Source of the DNA: Branchiostoma floridae
Lineage: Eukaryota; Chordata; Leptocardii; Amphioxiformes; Branchiostomatidae
Direction: 5' to 3'
Assembly (NCBI RefSeq): GCF_000003815.2
Contig: NC_049980.1
Location: forward strand, 18,507,808 to 18,571,807
DNA length: 64,000 nt
Shown piece by piece: positions 1-12,475 of the stretch (its first letter is position 1; each line of letters begins with the position of its first letter). The notes under the pieces were generated by a model. It made no database searches. It was not told where the DNA came from and saw only the letters and a program-made list of their open reading frames with translations. The position numbers and the translations under genes are program-made.

Positions 1-1028
1 GCATGCGGCTCATACGCAACTATTGAGAGCAGTATCATGTTTAGAATACATCGTCTCTGTGTCTTATTTTCATATCGCTATTTTGTTGTAGAGGTTCCGT
101 AATACAAGTCGCTCTTACTTAGTAGTACATTATGTGGATCTATTCAAATAATCAATGGGTTGATGTAGGCGAATTTTACCATTGGAGATGCCACTACACT
201 GTAATTGTATCGTAGACTCGCTGTGCATTCCATGACGCAAACTTACTTCATATCATCTTCCAATATATCTGCCCCCGCCCCCCCTCCCCAGTGACCTACT
301 AGTATATGCTGTATCCTCATATCCCATTTCCACTTAGGCGGCGACCGTTAAGAGACGTCCAAAAGTCAAGTTCAAATGCATTTCACTATGAGAAAACAAC
401 ATTGTCTAAGTCCATTGTGCTTTATCATCTTTCAAATCATTTTTAAACCATTAAGGTACAGACCATACAGATCAATTTTTCGTTGCACAGTGGTCTCTCA
501 CCAGTCTCCATTCAGTGGAAAGGTAGTATTATTACCGATATATGTGGGATCGTCCTCCATCTTAACAGCGTGGCAGAGCAGGGCTTCAGACTGGAATAGA
601 CCACAAATACATAGCCTGATTTAATCGCTCTTCCATACGGCCTGCTCAACATTGTGGGCCCCTAGCTACACAGTGCACCTCTATGCTCGTGTTATTCTGT
701 TGAGCAGAAACATGGCGTTCCATGTAATGTATATCTGTTATCTTTTGATTACGACTGATACAAACAAAGAAGTCCTTACAACATTAACATACTGCAAAAA
801 GCCAGATTTATGCCTTGTGGATTAAGTAAAACAATGATGTTATGAACAAAGAATGCTTCTTCAATACTAGGCATTGTTGTGTATCTTGGCTCTTGTATTT
901 GAAAAATACTTTTTAATGTACAGTTATGACTATACACCTAATGTCCTTTAACAGTCCTACCAACTCTTAAAGAAAAATCACTCATTGAACAAAACGCTAC
1001 AAACATTGTATTGCGTTGTAAAACTCAC
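1..1028. other. Probable intron / unassigned sequence at left edge
   Basis: I see no exon here on either strand. Because a clear first coding exon on the minus strand ends at 1029 with a good donor, this stretch is probably the start of that gene's first intron. A fragment of a short interspersed family (GCCTGATTTAATC followed by an AACATTG block) lies at about 611-675. The short open frame at 376-624 has no recognisable protein character. Confidence 0.4.
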
Positions 1029-1151
1029 GTGTTCCGGGGTAGCGCCGGGCATTCGTAGAGTTTTTGCGAATGTTCCATCCTCTAGACCCCCACAGACAGT
1101 AGCCGCCAGAAGTAGCAGAGTAATATAACTGCCCGCCATATTAACATTCAT
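1029..1151 (-). CDS. First coding exon of a PHM/PAM-like secreted copper monooxygenase (partial)
   Basis: The exon encodes 41 residues from an ATG at 1151 and ends exactly at a donor (CAC then gtgagt, phase 0). An in-frame TAG lies three codons upstream of the ATG, which supports the start; a second in-frame ATG follows at 1139. Residues 5-20 form a hydrophobic signal peptide (MAGSYITLLLLAATVC). It is followed by GLEDGTFAKTLRMPGATPEH, which resembles the segment just after the signal peptide in peptidylglycine alpha-hydroxylating monooxygenase (FALDIRMPGVTP in vertebrate PAM, directly before the SDTYFC strand). PHM hydroxylates C-terminal glycine-extended peptides in the secretory pathway, using copper and ascorbate. 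The next exon is not in the window. The family call rests on about 12 residues, so a related type II copper monooxygenase remains possible. The exon and signal peptide are firmer than the name. Confidence 0.6.
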
Positions 1152-2505
1152 GTCAGACAGCTATGACGCAGAAGAAACACCTGTCTGTACTGTTTACTTT
1201 CACACAGTACGTCTGCAGCAGGCTGACGGGTCGGCACGTGTTATCATAATCTCCAAGCAGAGGTTGACATGCAAAATCCTAACGCTTTCCTCAATTAACA
1301 TGGGCGTTTGTAACAGAAAAGGGGAGTTAGAAAAAAGTTGCAATTTACAAGAATATGCTTGTAAAGTGCAGTTATTGTGCCCCTGAGCCCATTTTGCTGA
1401 TAGGAAAATATCTCCTTCGTCCAAATTAAGTTGGCATTACCTTCCTTCAGAGTAATATGATTTATTCCCAATGACATTCTTTATTCATCGAGAGTCATAT
1501 CAGCAATCTTGTTCTTCATTTTACAGTTAGTCACTGTAACATTTATCTCAGATGGTTACATATGTAACTTGAGTGGACAGGAATACCAAAGCACCTTAAT
1601 GATACCAATTTTGGGATTTATTAGCATAAAATAATGCTTCTTGAGGGAATGACGAGAATTTTATTTTTGTGACATATGTAACTTAAGTAAAAGTGAACTT
1701 AGGCATACACACATGAAATATCAAATTTGTGTACAATTATGAGGAAGAATGCATAAATCCTTAATTCACCACAGAGGGTATGAAAATAACACATACAGCA
1801 TGTTGTAACATAAAATGATCCATTGAATTCTTATTCTTTCAGAAAGACATGCATCAAACTGGCAGGTTGTCTGTGTAATGAAAACTCTGCTTTCTGGGGC
1901 TTCATGATTGGCCCCTCTGTGTGGCAATGTAGGACGGGCAAATAAGAACTGTGATTAAATCAGGCTAACTGACAGGTTTTTTTTCGTGTATAATGAAATT
2001 GACATATATGCAGATATCATTCATAAGATGAAGCCATTCTTACTTTAATTTATAGAGTATCCGAGACAAGGAGTTAGCAACATCCTGTTATCTCTGTAAG
2101 ACAGTGACAGGTATTATCAGTTCAGCACTGCTGGGTTTATCTGGTAGTGTTGTATTGTGAAAGCTCTTCCTGGTAATAGTATGGTTGAGACACACAAAAA
2201 TCAGCACCAAGGACAGGTCTACAGAATAACAGAAAATACACTGTATTCAAAACATGGGTGTAAATATGCATGTCTGGCGGCTAGAGATATGTTGAAAAAA
2301 AGGAATGCTTTATTTGTTATAAGGATTATTAGAAATCACTTCCTTTGATCTGTTGTTAATGATACAACCTTAGTCAGAATATTGGCAAGAAAATACAAAG
2401 GACCATCATATCATATTGATGTCTAGATTGCTTTTTGGTTTCATCATGTTGAAATAAAAAGTTGATGAATTAAAAGAATCTCCCCTCCATCTACTTCCTT
2501 AAAGG
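1152..2505. other. Intergenic region
   Basis: This lies between the upstream side of the PHM-like first exon and the 3' end of NUDT17. The first tens of bases next to 1151 are presumably its 5' UTR and promoter; no TATA box is evident. The only structure I see is the short interspersed repeat at 1865-1973. Confidence 0.4.
1865..1973 (-). repeat. Short interspersed repeat, full-length copy (GCCTGATTTAATC family)
   Basis: Read on the minus strand this unit of about 109 bp starts TTAGCCTGATTTAATC. It then has a GCCCGTCC-like block, an ACATTGCCAC block and a GGGGCC block, and ends near CATTACACAGAC. The same blocks occur in the same order at 37555-37655 on the plus strand, with fragments near 611-675, 24247-24325 and 25055-25085. 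At least five related pieces in 64 kb indicate a dispersed non-autonomous element. I cannot name its class. Confidence 0.6.
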
Positions 2506-5500
2506 TTACAAGGAGCCAAGTTTCCTATCCCCACCCATTCTCCCAGATATGTACTTAATCCACTGCGCCAGGGCAAACTTTGTCCCAGTGCTAACTCTCT
2601 CCTGGTCCTGTCTGGCCTGCAATGATGGTATCATCAGCATGGTGGTGCTAATGTCCTCTGTCTGGACCTGTCCATCTGGGTTCAATACTGTGGCTCTGGG
2701 GAGACAGGAAGTTAGAATATTGTTAGTTCATTTTTAGTTTGAGGCACTTGATACAGCCTTTGGCTTCGAAACAGAAGGGAATAGTGCTAAGGTTACATTC
2801 ATCTAACTTATTATATAAATATACATGTTTTTAAAGTAACTTACTAGACTAAGCACATTTGCTTTCAGAAGCATTAACAACACTCCTGACCAAAAGTTTT
2901 CAGATGAATGTTCATGACACTGTATTACATGGGCAGTTTTCAAAGTCTGGCATGGATGTCACATTATACTGTGAAATACTCACTGTGTTTAGATTTTACA
3001 GTGATTATCCTCTTCAATGGGAAATCATAATGTTGTGAACCACTAACTGTTTGTAATACATTGTGTGTGACTACTGTGAACTTTGAACATGGCAAAATGC
3101 CCCTTTTCCCTATTGCAAAATTAGGTCCCCATGATCTTGCAGTATACTCCTCAATTTTACTCTCAGTTTGGTTGCAAATTTTGACAGTATACAATAATTA
3201 TCTATTGTCTGGTGTTGCAATTATGCTCTTTACTCACCTGAATGTCTCTGGTATTGATGAACATGAACGTGTAAGACCCTCCTGCTCCTGATCTGATGCA
3301 GCAATAGCCTCCACCAGGCTCCTGTCCAGCCAGGCTGCACCATCCACCTCAGATGCCTGCAGCTCCAGTCTATCCTGCAGTACCTTCTGTGACTGCTGGG
3401 CGAGCAAGTGCACATACACCACTATGTGATGGCGTTTGGGCAGGCCCAAGTTCAGCATGGGTGGAAACACTGACTGCAAAAGATGAAACAAGTATAAAAC
3501 TACACATGGAATTGTGTGGTATTGTGGAAACTTCAGAAATATGCCATCATCATCTCAGTAATCAGGACATGAAGGGAGATGACATGGAGCAGCTGACCAG
3601 TAAGTAGTTGTACAAAGCTGTGTGCGCTTTTTATGCTTCATTAAAACTCAAGTTACACTGCAGATTTTAATATCTTCTGACTCTCACAAGTAAACACTAT
3701 TGAATTCATTCATACAGATCACAGAAGAGAATCATAAAGTATACACCAGAAGAATACCAGACGTAACATAAAAATGCTTCTTAACTATGCTTGAGCTACA
3801 TTTCATGGAAATGCACACAAATCAAGGACACCAACATGGTGGTCAGCACTGGACTGCTTCATTGATTTCAAAAGTGATTGGAAATGTTCTATAGATATTA
3901 ATACAGATTATGGTAGTTAACTTTGTAAATCATGCAGTTTGCTTTAATCTGACTTAGTGCTGTGCTCCAGTGTTTGAGGGATACCATACTAATTGATGTA
4001 AGCTATAAAGGCTACCAACCATACAATGTTCAAAATAGTATGTTTTGGAATCTCTCAACATGCTGTATTATGTATTAGCTACTTCATATTTGCCAATTGC
4101 CAAGTTTAGTGAAACTCCATTTTTCATTCCAGCTATCAGCTGAACCAAACTACACCATGTGAGTTATCTTGGATTTTTGGAATTTGATGTTGTGGGCAGG
4201 AGGAATGAAATTAAAACAGGTATTCTGTTATTGATCACATCCTTTCACTGTACTTAATTGCATTGATAAATCTACGGAACAAGAACAAGACACACTGCTT
4301 ACAGTCAAAGATGTTTTAATACAACAGAATGCAAGTACTTTTTCAACTGCTAGTGCCAAAACATATTAAGCATTCAAGGGAATACAAAAATTGTAGTCTC
4401 AGATCAGTACATGACTTTTTTTTTGCGCCCATTTCAAATCAGAAAAAAGGACATTCACTTGGCGAATCTGAGAACCAAAGCAATCAATTTGGTGTGCTCT
4501 TAATGGAAATCTTTCAAGCTTGAATTCCGATGGGGAATTTGCCAGGAAACCCCTCCAGCTCAGGAGATAAGACTGGGGCAGCGATAATAAGTATCCAGGG
4601 AGGACGTGAGCTGCAAGGTACACACAGTTCACCAATGCCAGACCTTGACTTGCATACAAATTCTCCTGTGCATTTTGTACAACCCTTGTCAGAAACATTT
4701 CTATTGTGTAACATGTCACTTGAGTGCAAACATTTCCATATAGTGCCCGAAAAGAGAGTTTCTGTAAATAGAGTCAAGGCTGGTGGTGGAGGTTCAGAGT
4801 TCAGGCAGTACAGTTTAGAGACCTTCAGACAGATATGAATCAGGCACTGTTACCCTTGCATCTAGCAATCCAACAGTTGTTCAGGCTGCATGGAACCTAT
4901 TGAATATGTAATGGAAAGGAGAAAATCACACTCAGATTGTGTTGGGTAGATTTCTTCAGTATGGAGGCCCACTGGGTATTTTGAGACTGAAGAATGCTTG
5001 AACGACTGCACCTCTTCAGTAGGGTAATAATGTTAGCAACCTTGGCAGGAAAAAAGCAAGAGGCCCACTCTGATGGTTCTAGGTCTAAGCTGCTGTTACA
5101 GAAAATAATCAATTCTTTTGATAGATGATGCTTCTCAAGTCGTCCAAATGTTTCAATTTGTTTGTCATATGACAACTCATACCTCAATAAAGACCAGTTT
5201 TGCTGTAACGATTAATTATAACCCTACTAATTGCTCTCTGTCTTCATTGAAATCCGATGCATTTGCTTCAATGAAAAACTAATCTTGTACTTGACCTTGG
5301 TAAGGCCCCACAAAGACCACAGACCTGCCATTGCAATTAATTCTAATCCAGTTGATTGGTCTAACAGTAAGCCTGAATCTGCAATGAAACAGATATGACT
5401 GTTTGAATGAGGATTTAATCTTGCTGTATTTGCCCCTGGCAGAGTATGTGACCTTTACTGTACCTCCCACAGACCAAGGACATCTCCCTGACACTCGGGC

Positions 5501-7844
5501 AGGTGAAGGCCGGTCTCCTCCTGCAGTTCCCGTCTGCCAGCCTCCAGTAGCTGTAGTGAGTAGATTAGACTCAGTATCAGCTAGGAGCTTTATCAAAGCT
5601 TGGTCCTGGATACTAGAAAGCGCCTTGGTATCAGTTCCACATAGCAAATATATTTTATACAGTAGACTTGACAGGACAATGCTGTTACAGTAACTTTTCT
5701 CTGGGAGCAGTGTTCAGACTTATTGGGAACGATCACTGAAGACTAATTTTTAGATATCAGTCTCTAGAATTGTCTCAAAGACATCAGTTCTGATTACTGT
5801 CTTCACAAGTGAGCTGAATTTCTTTTATAGGCTGAATATCTGCACCAGATATCAGTTGCAGCCGCATATATCAGTTGGCACTTTTCACATGTACATGTAT
5901 CACAAAATATTCCTGACGTTCATGTGATGCTCTGTACAGATTAAAGCCTATCAGATGCATTTTAGTAGACTTGTATCTACATGTAGTCTGGCACCCATTC
6001 TCATTTAAACATTTGACCTTTACAGTACGCCATCAATCACCGTATTGAATGTACCTGGTATTATAACTTCCAAATTTCCTAACTCTGCTACTTAGCCATA
6101 TGACACAATGGCAACAAACACTTACTGTTTCCCCCTCCTCTATGTGACCTCCGGGTGGTACCCAGACTCTAGGGAAGGTTCTCATGTGTCGGGCTCTGCG
6201 GGTTAGCAGGACATGTTGGTCCTTAGTCTCCAGGACAACAGCCACACCCACATCCACACCCCTGTTCAGGGTGTCTGTCGGGAGGGAAGTAGCAGCTTCA
6301 GATGATAGATGTGTGATGGGACAAAATGCCGGGCGCTTAAGAAAATAGGAGGGAGATACAAGTTAGTGCTACTTAACTAAAAATCACTTTCCAAAAGTAT
6401 ATTCAGAAACATATTGCAAAAGACATGTGTAAAGAGAAAAAGAATGTTCTACAATGTGATTTAAGCAATGACTCCAAAATGCACTCCAGAGTATGCTTGC
6501 AGCAGCTCCGGGGGAGGAGGTCCAAAACACCTTTCAGTCCTCTGCAAAGAGACGAAATTTTCCAAACATTTTTGGTGTCCCCAGAAATTGTATGAAGGGT
6601 ACAGCAGCTCATGGGTCAAACCTTGAAATGATGAAAAAAGGAAGGGACAACACAAGGCTTGGTACCATTTTCATCTAACCAAGGAGGTTATATAACCTAT
6701 ACAAAATCAATATGTTAGATCAAGGAGGTTATATAACCTATACAAAATCAATATGTTAGATCAAGGAGGTTATATAACCTCCTTGATCTAACATATTGAT
6801 TTTGTACATGTATGTACATAACAGATCTAGAACTATGTTAATAGAGGGGGCTGCATTTACTCCAATCTAGCATTTACAGGAATGGAACTTTTCCAAGTGC
6901 TGAATACATTAAACAGGTAGTTCTGTCCATAGTAGTGTACATGCAAAGCATTTGCTCTGAATGCTGTCCTTGGTGCTGATATTTCCTTCACTGGTCATGA
7001 AGACTGTGACGGTGGTAGTGATGTCCGAAGATTTGTGAACTGCTAACATTGAAAATTGTGTAGTGCATTCATGCCTCCACCATATATTTTGTTGTAAAGA
7101 TACACTTTTTAATGTGTTTGACTTGTCATACTGAATGTTCTCTCTTTGCTCCTGATATACAAATGTAGCATACATATTTAGGCTACCAAATATGGTGCTG
7201 AGTAACACTTACTTCTGATATATATATATGGTCATGGCAAGGTAAACAATACATTCTAGGTGCTGTACTTGGTGATGATGTAGTGTTTGTACTAAAGTAG
7301 TTTGCCTTTGTGCTGCATATAAGCTATTCTAACAGTAGTGTCGACATCTGTAACACTGCACACTTTCCATGGTGAGAGCTGTCCTTAGTGCTGATATTAT
7401 GTTTTTTTTTCATTTCTGACATTTGAACTAGATAAAGAACATCATTTATCTATGGAAACCTTTTCTTCTGTTTGCTAATTTGTTTCCAAAAAAACATCAT
7501 ATTAATATGGACTTGTTAGAATATCAACCTTGTACTCTCCTTAGATGATCTCAAATCACAGACAACACTGACATAATATTTGTTTCCTTTTTTGGGGCTT
7601 ACACAAAATAAGAAACATCATGTATCATATTTTATTAGGTAGTTATTGCACCTAAAACATTTCTGTGGTATTGTTCCAGTACACTGTTCTGTTATGCAGC
7701 CCCACACAGGCGGTACACTACCTTCAGTGGGACCTGCTCCTCTTCTCTGTCAGTCTGGTACAACACCAGCTGGTCATCCCTCAGGGCACAGCCGACTCTG
7801 ACCACATGTCTGTTCTCTGTTCCACCAAAGTAGCCCACAATGCT
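2506..7844 (-). CDS. NUDT17: NUDT17-like Nudix hydrolase (five exons; N-terminal exon not found)
   Basis: Exons on the minus strand are 7844-7722 (41 codons), 6335-6126 (70), 5550-5464 (29), 3473-3238 and 2695-2506 with the stop; phases join without conflict, giving about 281 residues. NUDT17 belongs to the Nudix family, which hydrolyses nucleoside diphosphates linked to another moiety. The Nudix box GX5EX7REUXEEXGU is complete: GGHIEEGE ends exon 2 of this set and REL-Q-EETGL lies in the next, so an intron splits the box after GET. The segments LLTRRAR, WVPPGGH and LGLPKRHHIVVY, and the C-terminal RVSTGTKFAL, all match vertebrate NUDT17. The first exon found opens at SIVGYFGG, which aligns about 20 residues into the human protein, so a short N-terminal exon is missing. 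It may be upstream of 7861 or in the gap at 8178. The C-terminus is shorter than in human. The acceptor at 6335 is AAG rather than CAG. Confidence 0.9.
6681..6806. repeat. 41-bp tandem repeat ending in a 66-bp perfect palindrome (NUDT17 intron)
   Basis: A 41-bp unit starts at 6681, 6722 and 6763, beginning AAGGAGGTTATATAACC. The third copy runs into its own reverse complement, so 6741-6773 and 6774-6806 are perfect 33-bp inverted arms with no spacer. The unit itself contains the small palindrome AGGTTATATAACCT. This could extrude as a hairpin. It lies in the intron between the NUDT17 exons at 6335 and 7722. Confidence 0.9.
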
Positions 7845-8177
7845 CTGGGAAGGTGAGGGAGTGATTGTGAAAATAAGAATAATAGGCTTAAGTCAAGTTT
7901 ACAGCCTAAGAATCTTTTTAATGCAGGCTGGTGGTACATGTACAAGACCTCCACCACTGGCCATGTTATTAGTTCGCACCTGGGTTGGATACCCCTGAAG
8001 TGGGCTTTGCCCATGGAGTATAGAAACAGAAATTGACGTCTGGCAAAAAAATCAGAGAAAAACCCATGCAATCAACTTGATCCTGTCTTATGCCAGGACT
8101 CATTCCAGCATCTGTTCCTCTATCCCACGATGGAATTTCGTTAAATTTTTCTGTCCCATACTACTAAAACCTTTGAC

Positions 8178-8277
8178 NNNNNNNNNNNNNNNNNNNNNNN
8201 NNNNNNNNNNNNNNNNNNNNNNNNNNNNNNNNNNNNNNNNNNNNNNNNNNNNNNNNNNNNNNNNNNNNNNNNNNNNN
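8178..8277. other. Assembly gap (100 N)
   Basis: This is exactly 100 ambiguous bases, the usual placeholder for a gap of unknown length. It abuts a short inverted-repeat element, which may explain the failed assembly. Part of NUDT17's 5' end could be hidden here. Confidence 0.95.
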
Positions 8278-8278
8278 A

Positions 8279-8482
8279 TACTGTAAATGCATTTAAGTTC
8301 ACGGGGATTTGATTTTGAGGTAACGGGAAAAATGAGTTTTCGCAGTGGTTTTAATTTCGCGGTAGCACCATGCACTGTAGTCTCTTAATACCATGGAAAA
8401 ATGTTCGTGGTGGTTTCAAGTTCGCGGTGAAGCTGCCACCGCGAAAAAAAAATCCACTGCAAAAGTTTCTGCATTTACAGTA
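8279..8482. mobile_element. MITE with TACTGTAAATGCA terminal inverted repeats
   Basis: The element begins TACTGTAAATGCA at 8279 and ends with the exact reverse complement at 8470-8482. The interior carries repeated phrases such as GTGGTTTTAATTTCGCGGT and TTCAAGTTCGCGGTG and their complements, so most of it can fold back. It has no coding capacity. Non-autonomous elements of this look are common in marine invertebrate genomes; I make no superfamily claim. Confidence 0.75.
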
Positions 8483-9370
8483 TATGCAATGGTGATTTTG
8501 GCATGGATCACATTTACAGTTATTACTCAAGTGGCATGTGCCAACTAGTACACTATCCATGTAAGCCATGTATCATACCAGAAAAGAAGGGCCATAGTTA
8601 AGTATCAAGTGCCTGTTGTCTGGCAAGTGTGTGTGTGCAAAACTTTATGTTTGCCAGAAGGTACCATGTACATACAATGTATAGGTAAGTGTATGTTAGC
8701 AGGTGTTTATGTTCCAGTGCACGTGTAACTGTTTGCATGACATATCCCAGTTACCTGTTGCATCTTTCCTCACAACTTCCCCCGCTTTCCCAATGGTCTG
8801 ACCCTAATACACTTCTCACTTCAATTCTCCCATTCCCCATGAAGTAGGGTCTGCCCGAAAACCTTTATCACTGTGGTCTTTTGCTATTTAACATCTACAT
8901 GTTGTATGTCTGGAGAGTTTTTGCACTGTCTAAATTGAAATACCAGACATATATTGCCAAATCTAAAGCGTTAATCACAAAAACATTATACAGAACATAC
9001 CTGCACAGTCTTCAAAACTGTATGTTTCTCAGAGAAAAGTCAGATGCAGAATCCATCAAATTTTATTTTGAACTCACAAGCATACAGTGCAAAAGTAGAG
9101 GCTTATATTGAAGGCACACAACAGCAGACATGCAAACAGAAAAGGTGAAGCCATGTGCATACAGTTGTTGGAAATGATGCTGGGCTTCAAACAGGTAACA
9201 AATCTAAAGCACTGGTAGATTTTATTGCTGTGTTCTGCATAGTGTCCACTTGCAACAGTCCATTACTGGTTAGATCAATGGTGTAGACCAGAGCTCTCTG
9301 ATAAATCAACATGTCTTCTACAGAGGAATTCTTAAGAACTGGTCAATTACTCCCGAACTACATAATGGAC

Positions 9371-9699
9371 TAGTCTCTTTCTTCTCCTTTGAGCGAGGCT
9401 GGCTTTTAATCTATGGAGGGGGTTGGGGTGGTGCTGGTTGGCCTAAGTTTAAAAGTTGGCTTTAATCTCCAATGCCGGTGAAGGGAGTTTGCCTAGAAAG
9501 ATAGTTTGCTCTTGAAGGAGTTTTGTCTAGAGACGGAGTGAAACTCCTTCCATGGCAAACTCCCTTCCTTGGCAAACTCACTTTCCCATGGCCCAGCATT
9601 AGAGAACCTATAGCCAACTTTGAAACCAAACAACCAACCCCCCCTCCATAAAATAAAAGCCAGCCTCACCCAAACAGGAGAAGTCTGCGAAGGAGGCTA
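9371..9699. mobile_element. Foldback MITE of about 330 bp
   Basis: The left end (TAGTCTCTTTCTTCTCC, then GAGGCTGGCTTTTAATCTATGG) is matched by an imperfect reverse complement at the right end (CCATAAAATAAAAGCCAGCCTC, then a GGAGAAG block and GAGGCTA). The terminal inverted repeats are therefore roughly 60 bp. The centre holds further inverted pieces built on GGCAAACTCC and its complement. No open reading frame is present. The ends were set by eye. Confidence 0.65.
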
Positions 9700-12475
9700 A
9701 TTATGAACACACGGTCACATTGAGTAAACTGACTTCCATTTTAGAGGTAGTGCTAAAGAATCTGACATTTAGACAGAAAAAATTTAATCTACATGTATCA
9801 CTGATATACATTATGCAATCTTGATAGTACTAAAATAATATTTTTCTTTTGACATTTTCTGCACAGAAGCCAGCATCATTTTCACCAACACAAAAAGTAA
9901 TTTTTTCAAATGTACATGACTATGCCATGAACTTTTTCAATAGTGGAAGATTGAATCACTACAAACCCACTCGTGATATGCAAATAGTTGCAACATTAAA
10001 GTGACATACATGTACAGTACAGGGAGTGCAAACTGAATACAGGCTCAGACCAACTTACATGCACATCTTCAGGATTGTCACAGCATAATAAAAAGAATGT
10101 GCATAAAACTCACAGCCATCTGATATATATAATTGTACATTATACACACATGCCCAATAAGGTATACATGTTAATAGTGCTACATTTATGAATGTGTAGT
10201 CCATTATCTCAAAGCCAGGTCTATGGAGAGGAATGTGGCTAGTTAGACATATTTTGCTTGAGATTTTAACCCTACAATTTATTTATTTACTTACAAATAA
10301 AGTATCTTTCTTTTTCAGTTATTTTTTTTTCCGAGTCATAAAAAAGTTCTATAAGGAACAAGTTCTTACACATTTGATACGTCATGCATAGCTTCATTGA
10401 ATTACCCATGTCTTGCTCTAAGACTTTTTGGGCTGTCACATATTATCAGAGATATTCAAAATAGATTGGGGAAAATAGCACATCAAAACTGTTTCTAAAA
10501 TTCCAGGAGACTTTTAAATCTTAAATGTACTATTTTCTAACTTGAAGTTTACCTTCAAGGAGATCAAGCCATGTGTAATTCATTAAATTGAATCCATTCT
10601 TTCTATGTAACCAAGAACGTAATGCTACCTCTATATTGTACATAACATTTCCTCTATATAGCTTGATATGTTTCGAAGCTCCTTCTGTGTTGACAGCAGA
10701 AAGTTAAGTTAAATTCTAATTTGAGTGAACGCCATACTTGCAAACAGTTTCACATATTACTAAATGCTACTTATACTGTCTAAATTACTGCACACATGTA
10801 TCTCTGAAAAGGAGCATCATTTCCTAGATCAATTTCCTACTTTGCATCATGTGTCAACCTTATTTTATTGTAGATTTTTCAACATAATTGATGTAACCAT
10901 TGTCAAAATGAAAATTATACCATCATATGATATTGGATCACTGAATACAGTTACTGTAACACAAGTAAAGTGGACATGAATGTACCCTGCTACATTTGCT
11001 CTTGGGCCATTAATGTAAGATTTACAACACAAGACAATGCCATACTGACTCTATTACAATAAATTTGAGATGTTTTGTAATAAATGATTGAGAAAGCATT
11101 TCTGAATATCATTTGACAAAGGGATCAACAGAAAATATTTTATTATCTTCTGACAAAATATATCATTTAAGTTGAAAACATAATAGCACTATCAATATTA
11201 AAGCCAATTCATAGGAGTAACTGGAGTATGTAATACATACATATGTATAATCACAGCTATATTCAATTACTTAGTGACAATATACAACACAGCAATAGTT
11301 GCATTACATATTCAATTTGATAGAATGCTAGCAATGAACAGTGCATCAAATCCACTTAGTTAAAACCCTTATGTAAAACATTGTGCAAAAAGAACACAAA
11401 ATTTTGAAAAATACAGCAATGATGTTGAATAGACTACTATATCAAGATGGCTATACAATAAGCTGAAAATTTGTTTTTTTTTTCAATCGATTAATTATTA
11501 CTACCTTATATGCAATTCACACAAGCATTATTAGAGTAATATGTTTGGACAGTGATAACAAAAGTTCAGGCAAGCCACAATGTCCACATAATGTAGAAAA
11601 ATACATAAAAAGATGAATAGCAGCCACTGACACAAGCACAAATAACACAATATAATTATGTATATATCAAACTATGATATTTTGGCAGCATATAGACAAG
11701 TCTTGCAGCATATATGAAGTTCTTTAGGGGGTTGTTTGAAATATACAATATATATAGATAATATTATAGATGTATATCCCCAGGTAGTGCATCAATATTT
11801 TACATCTCTTGGTCTGACTCTTTGCTGTCCGTAGGAATGATGTCATTCAACCAACCAACAAAGAAATAAAACCCTTACAAAAGTGGTGTACAATACTGCT
11901 TTACAGTTTTGATGCTGCTGTTGTTTGGCATTGGTGTCAGTTTCTATCACAATAATCAGTTCCATATGCATGCACACTCCATTTCACATGCTTGAAGAGT
12001 CATCGGTATGCTAAGATAAGTGGTCTCAGGGCAGAGAGTAATGGTGTATGGCTGATCAGGAGAAAGACTTTGCTATGTCTATGAGGCCTGAATGCTCAAT
12101 GATGACTATTATGTCAGAGCATCAATGGTGCTTAAGCGGATATGTCACTGAAGCTGCAGCATGATGGCTGAGCAATCTGACAGAGTGCTCAACAAATTTC
12201 ATTGATGAAAAACAAATCCTTTTATGCTTTTGTGTTTTGTAACATCTTCTTAGTCATACATTGTACTTGTATATATATTTTGCATGATATTCCCATTATA
12301 AAGTCCATGGTGACACAAATACAATTTAGGACGCTAATGTGCCACCGTCCAGCCAGAGACCCTCTTAATTTGCCAAGGGTTTTGGGGTGAGGTTAAATCA
12401 ATGCCAAAAATGCCAGTCAGCATTAATCCAGCGTTACACACCACTTTTACAAGAACCGTGCTTACTACTATTGAG

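Larger units (their letters stand above)
7845..12475. other. AT-rich intergenic region between NUDT17 and PTPDC1
   Basis: The missing NUDT17 first exon and promoter should lie in the left part. The right part next to 12475 is probably PTPDC1 3' UTR, since PTPDC1 ends there on the minus strand. The region also holds an assembly gap and two MITE-like elements listed separately. I see no coding exon on either strand, and open frames such as 10764-10979 look random. Confidence 0.4.

Noticed and set aside
4530-5187. Overlapping 87-106 residue frames on both strands in the NUDT17 intron
   Set aside because: They overlap on opposite strands, have no recognisable composition and the flanking NUDT17 exons splice across them.
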